A stretch of DNA of 64,000 bases from Ruegeria sp. AD91A. Lineage in GTDB: Bacteria; Pseudomonadota; Alphaproteobacteria; Rhodobacterales; Rhodobacteraceae. Under the pieces are notes generated by a model. The model did not search any database. It was given only the letters and a program-made list of their open reading frames with translations, and had not been told where the DNA came from. The stretch spans positions 1,426,001-1,490,000 of the forward strand of contig NZ_CP031946.1 of assembly GCF_003443535.1 (NCBI RefSeq), in the 5' to 3' direction. Below, piece by piece: positions 59,099 to 64,000 of the stretch (position 1 is the first letter of the stretch; the number at the start of each line of letters is the position of its first letter). The position numbers and the translations under genes are program-made.

Positions 59099-59518
59099 TC
59101 AGGCGAGTGCGGCGCTGATCTTTTTCGCGTGGTCCCCGATAAGCTCGAAATCCCCCATCTTGCCCGGTGGGCGCATGGAAACGCCTTCGTAGCGCGGCAA
59201 GATGTGAAAATGCAGGTGGAAGACTTCCTGCCCGCCTGCCGCCTCACTGAATTGCTGAATTGTCACCCCGTCCGCGTCAAATGCGGACTTAACGGCCCGG
59301 GCCATTTTCTGCACTGTTCTCATAACTGCCGTCAGTTGCTCGGGCGTAGCGTCCAGTACGTTGCGGCAGGGCGTTTTGGGGATCACCAGTAGATGCCCGT
59401 CCGTGCGTGGCATGATATCCATGAAAGCCAGCGTTTCGTCATCCTCGTACACGCGCGTGCACGGGATTTCTCCGCGCAGGATTTTCGCAAAAACATTGTC
59501 GGGGTCGTAATCAGCCAT
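59099..59518 (-). CDS. HIT-family protein (histidine triad nucleotide-binding)
   Basis: 139-aa HINT/HIT hydrolase acting on nucleoside phosphoramidates. It begins FAKILRGEIPCTRVYEDDET, contains HLLVIPKTPCRNVL, and the triad is VFHLHFHILPRY. ATG 59518 gives the usual N-terminus and follows AGAGGTTTGAG. The stop is directly adjacent to the MerR stop (convergent, 59098/59099). Physiological substrate unknown. Confidence 0.9.
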   Translation of the reverse strand: MADYDPDNVFAKILRGEIPCTRVYEDDETLAFMDIMPRTDGHLLVIPKTPCRNVLDATPEQLTAVMRTVQKMARAVKSAFDADGVTIQQFSEAAGGQEVFHLHFHILPRYEGVSMRPPGKMGDFELIGDHAKKISAALA

Positions 59519-59823
59519 CTCAAACCTCTGGATTGCGGGTGTTGGCACCGTTCTGAGACGCGCGCAGGCAACGGTCAAGGCGGAACTCTGCCAACACCCT
59601 TGCCGCATCGACAGGCCGGGCTTGAATTCTCATCCGCCACGCCCAGATACCCCATGTTGAAGGCCGGAAAACCGCGCGGCACCCGCCTGCCCGCGACAAT
59701 TAATCTTGATCCAGATCAAACTCGGCCATTGAAGGTGCCCTCTCCACATTCTAAAACCAGCAGGAATCCCGCGCGTTGGAGAGGTCCGACTGCGCGGTGC
59801 AGTTGCAACAGGAGGCACCTATA
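59519..59823. other. Promoter region of ctaD
   Basis: 305 bp between the divergent HIT and ctaD genes. It contains the FNR-type box at 59706-59719 and the ribosome site GGAGG before ctaD. No other gene is visible. Confidence 0.6.
59706..59719. promoter_or_regulatory. FNR/FnrL-type box upstream of ctaD
   Basis: TTGATCCAGATCAA is a perfect match to the FNR consensus TTGATnnnnATCAA. It lies 105 bp upstream of the ctaD start, suggesting oxygen-responsive control of the oxidase. Confidence 0.85.
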
Positions 59824-61482
59824 ATGGCAGACGCAGCCATTCATGGCCACGACCATGAAGACGAGCGCAGCTTTTTCCAGCGCTGGTTCATGTCGACCAA
59901 CCACAAGGACATCGGGATTCTATACCTGGTCGTTTCGGCGCTTGCCGGTCTGATCTCGGTTCTGATGACCGTCTACATGCGGCTCGAGCTGATGCACCCG
60001 GGCGTTCAGTACATGTGCTTGGAAGGCTTCATGGCCGACCCATGTACACCCAACGGGCATCTGTGGAACGTTATGATCACCTACCACGGTGTTCTGATGA
60101 TGTTCTTTGTTGTCATCCCGGCCCTGTTCGGCGGTTTTGGCAACTATTTCATGCCGTTGCAGATCGGCGCGCCGGATATGGCGTTCCCGCGGATGAACAA
60201 CCTGTCCTTCTGGCTGTATGTCGCTGGTACCTCGCTGGGTGTTGCCTCGCTGCTCAGCCCCGGGGGTAACGATCAGCTTGGTTCGGGCGTCGGCTGGGTT
60301 TTGTACCCGCCGCTGTCGACGACCGAGGGCGGCATGTCCATGGATCTTGCGATCTTTGCCGTGCACGTATCGGGCGCCTCCTCGATCCTCGGCGCGATCA
60401 ACATGATCACAACCTTCCTGAACATGCGTGCCCCGGGCATGACCCTGTTCAAGGTGCCGCTGTTCAGCTGGTCGATCTTTGTCACCGCGTGGCTGATTCT
60501 GCTGGCTCTGCCGGTTCTGGCGGGCGCGATCACCATGCTGCTGATGGACCGCAACTTTGGCTTCACCTTCTTTGATCCGGCCGGCGGCGGCGATCCGATC
60601 CTGTATCAGCACATCCTGTGGTTCTTCGGCCACCCGGAAGTATACATCGTGATCCTGCCCGGATTCGGCATCATCAGCCATGTCATCGCGACCTTCTCGC
60701 GTAAACCGATCTTCGGCTATCTGCCGATGGTTTGGGCGATCATCGCGATTGGTGTTCTGGGCTTCGTCGTGTGGGCGCACCACATGTACACCGTTGGCAT
60801 GTCGCTGCGTCAGCAGGCCTATTTCATGCTGGCCACAATGGTCATCGCGGTTCCGACAGGGGTTAAAGTCTTCTCGTGGATTGCGACGATGTGGGGTGGT
60901 TCCATCGAGTTCAAGACACCGATGCTGTTCGCCTTCGGCTTCCTGTTCCTGTTCACCGTCGGCGGTGTGACCGGTGTGGTTCTGTCGCAGGCTGGCGTGG
61001 ACCGCGCTTATCACGACACCTACTACGTGGTCGCGCACTTCCACTACGTGATGTCGCTGGGCGCTGTATTCGCGATCTTTGCCGGGGTGTACTTCTACTT
61101 CAGCAAAATGACCGGCCGTCAGTACTCAGAGTTCTGGGGCAAGGTTCACTTCTGGATGTTCTTCATCGGCGCCAACCTGACCTTCTTCCCGCAGCACTTC
61201 CTGGGTCGTCAGGGTATGCCGCGCCGCTATATCGACTACCCAGAGGCTTTCGCCCAGTGGAACTTCGTTTCGTCGATCGGTGCGTTCATCTCGTTCGCCT
61301 CGTTCCTGCTGTTCTTTGGCATCGTGTTCTACGCCCTGTTCCGTGGTGCGAAAGAAACGCGTCCAAACCCGTGGAACGAATACGCGGACACGCTAGAATG
61401 GACCCTGCCCACGCCGCCGCCCGAACACACGTTCGAGCAGCTGCCCAAGCAGGAAGACTGGGACAAGGGCCACGCGCATTGA
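59824..61482 (+). CDS. ctaD: Cytochrome c oxidase subunit I (aa3-type)
   Basis: 552-aa 12-helix haem-copper oxidase subunit that reduces O2 to water and pumps protons. Haem a His and pathways are visible in [20 protein letters not shown]. The Cu_B site is [13 protein letters not shown] (His-Tyr) and [10 protein letters not shown] (two His). The high-spin haem and low-spin ligands are in [20 protein letters not shown]. The start [20 protein letters not shown] is typical for alphaproteobacteria; ATG 59824 follows GGAGG. Subunits II and III are not in the window. Transcription is probably controlled through the FNR box, and a terminator follows at 61500. Confidence 0.95.
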   Translation: MADAAIHGHDHEDERSFFQRWFMSTNHKDIGILYLVVSALAGLISVLMTVYMRLELMHPGVQYMCLEGFMADPCTPNGHLWNVMITYHGVLMMFFVVIPALFGGFGNYFMPLQIGAPDMAFPRMNNLSFWLYVAGTSLGVASLLSPGGNDQLGSGVGWVLYPPLSTTEGGMSMDLAIFAVHVSGASSILGAINMITTFLNMRAPGMTLFKVPLFSWSIFVTAWLILLALPVLAGAITMLLMDRNFGFTFFDPAGGGDPILYQHILWFFGHPEVYIVILPGFGIISHVIATFSRKPIFGYLPMVWAIIAIGVLGFVVWAHHMYTVGMSLRQQAYFMLATMVIAVPTGVKVFSWIATMWGGSIEFKTPMLFAFGFLFLFTVGGVTGVVLSQAGVDRAYHDTYYVVAHFHYVMSLGAVFAIFAGVYFYFSKMTGRQYSEFWGKVHFWMFFIGANLTFFPQHFLGRQGMPRRYIDYPEAFAQWNFVSSIGAFISFASFLLFFGIVFYALFRGAKETRPNPWNEYADTLEWTLPTPPPEHTFEQLPKQEDWDKGHAH

Positions 61483-61499
61483 TCCCGATCTGATCCAAA

Positions 61500-61527
61500 G
61501 AAACCCCGCCCAAGTGGCGGGGTTTTT
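61500..61527 (+). terminator. Rho-independent terminator of ctaD
   Basis: Stem AACCCCGCC / GGCGGGGTT with loop CAAGT, followed by TTTTT (plus strand), 18 nt after the ctaD stop. Confidence 0.87.
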
Positions 61528-61604
61528 CATTGCCTTCGCAGCCGGTTCGCCAATTGCACCAAAATCCGCTATGATACCCCCGCAGAACAGTCGGAGGATC
61601 GGCA

Positions 61605-62204
61605 ATGCCGGAAATCGACTTTTGGTATTCAATCGGCAGCACATACAGCTTCCTTACCGTGATGCGTCTGGACGATTGGCGCGTTGAACATGACGCCACT
61701 GTTAACTGGCGGCCCTTCAATGTGCGCACGATCATGTCAGCGCAGCAGAATATCCCGTTCGCCGGAAAACCGGAAAAATCCACATATATGTGGCGCGACA
61801 TCGAACGTCGCTGTGCCAAGTATCACATCCACGCCAGCTTGCCGGCACCCTATCCGATTTCCGACCTGGCCTTGGCCAATCAGATCGCTGTCCTTGGCAT
61901 GATGGATGGATGGGGCAAATCTTTTACCCAAAACCTGTACCGTATCTGGTTTGAGGAAGGCGTCGACGCAGGCAGCGAAATCGCTCTGTCCGAAGCTTTG
62001 CTGCGCTGCCAGCAAGATCCCCGTCTGACACTGGCACGTGCGCGCAGCCCGGATATCGTCGCGGCACTGGAAGCTGAAACGGATATTGCCGTGAAACTGG
62101 GTGTTTTCGGTGCTCCCAGCTTTGTCGTGAGGCAAGAAGTGTTCTGGGGCGACGACCGTTTGGATGACGCCTTGTCTTGGGCGCGTGTCGGCCACGTCGT
62201 CTGA
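61605..62204 (+). CDS. 2-hydroxychromene-2-carboxylate isomerase / kappa-GST-like protein
   Basis: 199-aa DsbA-fold protein without the cysteine pair. The N-terminal DFWYSIGSTYSFLTVMRLDD has the catalytic Ser expected for HCCA isomerase or kappa-class glutathione transferase. GVFGAPSFVVRQEVFWGDDR is the conserved C-terminal motif. Naphthalene-type degradation genes are absent, so a general GST-like role is equally likely. It is followed 44 nt later by the DUF2244 gene. Confidence 0.86.
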   Translation: MPEIDFWYSIGSTYSFLTVMRLDDWRVEHDATVNWRPFNVRTIMSAQQNIPFAGKPEKSTYMWRDIERRCAKYHIHASLPAPYPISDLALANQIAVLGMMDGWGKSFTQNLYRIWFEEGVDAGSEIALSEALLRCQQDPRLTLARARSPDIVAALEAETDIAVKLGVFGAPSFVVRQEVFWGDDRLDDALSWARVGHVV

Positions 62205-62248
62205 TCAAAACCCGTCGACTTGACGCAGCACCGCGTTATGTTTCCGGT

Positions 62249-62740
62249 ATGCCGTACAAATGGAATCAGACATCCGAAACCGAACAGGAACTGCGCCTCT
62301 GGCCGCATAACTCTCTGCCGCGACGCGGGGCAATGATCACTGTCCTGTCAGTGTTCCTGTTCGGCCTGATCCCGCTGCTGGCCGTGCTCGGATCAGTGGT
62401 ACTGTGGGGACTGTTACCGTTTCTGCTGATTTCGGTGTTGGGCCTGTGGTTTGCCCTTCAGGCGAACTATCGTGCGCGCAGCGTTTCCGAGGTATTGACG
62501 CTAACTGGTACCGAGGCCCACCTCGTCCACCATACTTCAGGCAACGGGTCGCAGGAATGGTCGTGTAACCGATACTGGGCGCGACCTGAAATGCACGAGA
62601 AAGGCGGCCCTGTCCCTCATTACGTCACCCTTATTGGGGACGGGCGCGAGGTCGAAATAGGAGCGTTCCTGTCTGAGGATGAGCGCATCACGCTCTATGA
62701 CGAATTGGTCAAAAAACTGCGCGAACCAATCGCGCAGTAA
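62249..62740 (+). CDS. DUF2244 membrane protein
   Basis: 163-aa integral membrane protein with two adjacent helices (MITVLSVFLFGLIPLLAVLG; VLWGLLPFLLISVLGLWFAL) and a cytoplasmic C-domain (HEKGGPVPHYVTLIGDGREV; IGAFLSEDERITLYDELVKK). This matches DUF2244, often near ctaD-type genes in alphaproteobacteria; function unknown. ATG 62249 (MPYKWNQTSETEQELRLWPH) is chosen over a far upstream start. Confidence 0.85.
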   Translation: MPYKWNQTSETEQELRLWPHNSLPRRGAMITVLSVFLFGLIPLLAVLGSVVLWGLLPFLLISVLGLWFALQANYRARSVSEVLTLTGTEAHLVHHTSGNGSQEWSCNRYWARPEMHEKGGPVPHYVTLIGDGREVEIGAFLSEDERITLYDELVKKLREPIAQ

Positions 62741-62761
62741 TTGCCTTGAGCATCGGATGAC

Positions 62762-63247
62762 TCAGCAGTTTCCGTTTGACGCGGCGCAGAGGTGGTCCTT
62801 GACCATCGGCCCGACCTTGCCGAAATCCATCTGACCGGTATAGCGGGTCTTCAGCTCGCCCATGACCTTTCCCATGTCACGAATGGAACCGGCTCCGGTT
62901 GAAGTAATCGCGGCCTGAATCGCTTTTGACACTTCATCATCATCCAGCTGCTTGGGCAGAAACTCTTCGATGACGGCAACTTCCTGCATCTCGCGCTCGG
63001 CCAAATCGAGGCGTCCGCCCTCTTCATAGGCGCGCGCGCTTTCCTTGCGTTGCTTGGTCATTTTACCAAGTATTTCAAGAACCTCTGCATCACCGCAGCC
63101 TTTGACCTCTTCGTTGTCCGAGGCGCGCGCGGCGATGTCACGGTCCTTGATGGCCGCGTTGATCAACCGCAGCGTCGATAGACGCTCGGCTGCCTTGTCT
63201 TTCATTGCTTGCTTCAGGGCGGCATTCACCCGTGATCGCATGTCCAT
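62762..63247 (-). CDS. GatB/YqeY-domain protein
   Basis: 161-aa YqeY-like protein. The sequence has the family pattern VNAALKQAMKDKAAERLSTL, then MTKQRKESARAYEEGGRLDL and EEFLPKQLDDDEVSKAIQAA. The second part is the tRNA-binding YqeY domain found in GatB. It is thought to assist amidotransferase or tRNA-related steps, without proven function. ATG 63247 is chosen over an earlier one; the alternative at 63241 is close. Divergent from carA. Confidence 0.87.
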   Translation of the reverse strand: MDMRSRVNAALKQAMKDKAAERLSTLRLINAAIKDRDIAARASDNEEVKGCGDAEVLEILGKMTKQRKESARAYEEGGRLDLAEREMQEVAVIEEFLPKQLDDDEVSKAIQAAITSTGAGSIRDMGKVMGELKTRYTGQMDFGKVGPMVKDHLCAASNGNC

Positions 63248-63430
63248 TTGGCTTGTCCATCCCCATGACAACGGAACCCCGAACATATCTAAACAAAAAG
63301 CGTGTTACAACCGGGGGCGATCAGTCTTAACCTATTGAAAAATAACGATAGCATAAAAAATGAACGGACTTGACCCAAGCGCCTAACCCCCTTAGGTATG
63401 CGCCGGTTTACCTTGCAGGAGAGTCGCGCC

Positions 63431-64000
63431 ATGGCCCAGAACGTCCCGTCCAAGCCCACCGCATGTCTGGCTTTGGCCGACGGAACACTGTTTTACGGCC
63501 TCGGCTTCGGTGCAACCGGACAGACCGTGGCTGAACTCTGCTTCAACACAGCCATGACCGGATATCAGGAAATCATGACCGATCCATCCTATGCCGGGCA
63601 GATCGTAACCTTTACCTTCCCCCATATCGGCAATGTCGGCGTGAACCCGGAAGATGACGAAACCGGCGATCCGGTCGCCGCTGGCATGGTTGTCAAATGG
63701 GATCCGACCGAGCCGTCCAACTGGCGCTCGGCCGAGGACCTGAAGGGCTGGCTTGCCCGCCGTGGCCGTATCGCCATCGGCGGCGTTGATACCCGTCGCC
63801 TCACACGCGCCATCCGCCAGCAAGGTGCGCCGCATGTGGCGCTGGCTCATGACCCCGAGGGCAATTTCGACATCGAAGCCCTGGTTGCTGCGGCCCGCGG
63901 CTTTGCCGGGCTGGAAGGTATGGACTTGGCCAAGGAAGTCACCTGTGCCCAAAGCTATCGCTGGGGTGAAATGCGGTGGGCGTGGCCTGACGGGTACAAG
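63431..64000 (+). CDS. carA: Carbamoyl-phosphate synthase small subunit, C-terminus outside window
   Basis: Glutaminase subunit of carbamoyl-phosphate synthase for arginine and pyrimidine synthesis. The visible 190 residues match the N-domain of CarA: ACLALADGTLFYGLGFGATG, then VAELCFNTAMTGYQEIMTDP and SYAGQIVTFTFPHIGNVGVN. GGVDTRRLTRAIRQQGAPHV follows. The catalytic Cys/His/Glu triad lies beyond the edge. GCAGGAGAGTCGCGCC precedes the ATG at 63431. It is divergent from the YqeY gene; the 183-bp gap is AT-rich and holds the promoter. Confidence 0.94.
   Translation, partial: MAQNVPSKPTACLALADGTLFYGLGFGATGQTVAELCFNTAMTGYQEIMTDPSYAGQIVTFTFPHIGNVGVNPEDDETGDPVAAGMVVKWDPTEPSNWRSAEDLKGWLARRGRIAIGGVDTRRLTRAIRQQGAPHVALAHDPEGNFDIEALVAAARGFAGLEGMDLAKEVTCAQSYRWGEMRWAWPDGYK

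Noticed and set aside
59920..61044. 374-codon minus-strand frame opposite ctaD
   Set aside because: It lies entirely inside the conserved ctaD gene; its composition (Gln/Arg/His-rich) is typical of an antisense shadow.
1..64000. CRISPR array, complete insertion sequence or prophage
   Set aside because: No regular spaced repeats, transposase genes or phage structural genes were seen; the only recombinase trace is the integrase remnant at 37893.

Overview
The window looks like chromosomal DNA of a marine alphaproteobacterium of the Roseobacter group (Rhodobacterales, Ruegeria-like). The support is gene content and style rather than a database match: an FdxA/CarD/SUV3-like helicase/S4-protein block, RpoH and RluD almost side by side, an aa3 oxidase subunit I with an FNR-type box, a DUF2244 protein, a CG-rich hairpin repeat of a kind common in this group, and fairly high GC throughout.

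Layout. 1-1988: tungstate ABC transporter genes (tupBCA, minus strand, tupA cut by the window edge). 2041-13425: a reductive pyrimidine (uracil/thymine) catabolism locus. It has an ABC transporter of the NMT1/SsuA class, a GNAT protein embedded in the transporter genes, dihydropyrimidinase, an M20-type N-carbamoyl amino acid hydrolase, a RutR-like TetR regulator with a perfect 18-bp palindrome in front of the operon, and preA - methyltransferase - preT with a second similar palindrome upstream. 13806-19694: a putative glycosyltransferase, an O-acetylhomoserine sulfhydrylase, a GNAT protein, a SIMPL-domain periplasmic protein, and a large membrane protein that looks like a GspL-type N-domain joined through a proline-rich linker to a GspC/PilP-type C-domain. 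19783-25268: HPPD with a divergent Lrp regulator, a Kef-type antiporter, and divergent cobT and cobS. 25265-37688: a voltage-gated K+ channel with a zinc-ribbon tail, carD, fdxA, an S4 RNA-binding protein, an SUV3-like helicase, a TPR protein, an SCP2 protein, a lysophospholipase-like hydrolase, oligoendopeptidase F, another hydrolase, a Gfo/Idh/MocA oxidoreductase and rpoH.

37893-44855 is an accessory block between rpoH and rluD. It begins with a tyrosine-recombinase remnant and is bounded by two near-identical 20-bp direct repeats (18/20 identical). It carries a stand-alone YcaO protein, a class III nucleotide cyclase with BTAD-like and TPR regions, an orphan 174-aa protein and an animal-type haem peroxidase. 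This is the best candidate in the window for an undescribed system, possibly cyclase-regulated peptide or protein modification coupled to peroxidase chemistry. That functional link is inference only.

46337-55393 is a surface-glycan type cluster: a GT32-like/TupA-type ATP-grasp fusion, two paralogous family-2-like glycosyltransferases (one fused to a degenerate methyltransferase-like domain), three methyltransferases including a TylF-type one, and an acyltransferase-3 gene interrupted by a single in-frame TGA. A tRNA-Leu(GAG) follows. 55981-64000 is housekeeping: a FrnE-like DsbA protein, lipB, a CDF metal exporter with a divergent MerR regulator and a textbook MerR promoter, a HIT protein, ctaD with an FNR box, a kappa-GST-like isomerase, a DUF2244 protein, a YqeY protein and the start of carA.
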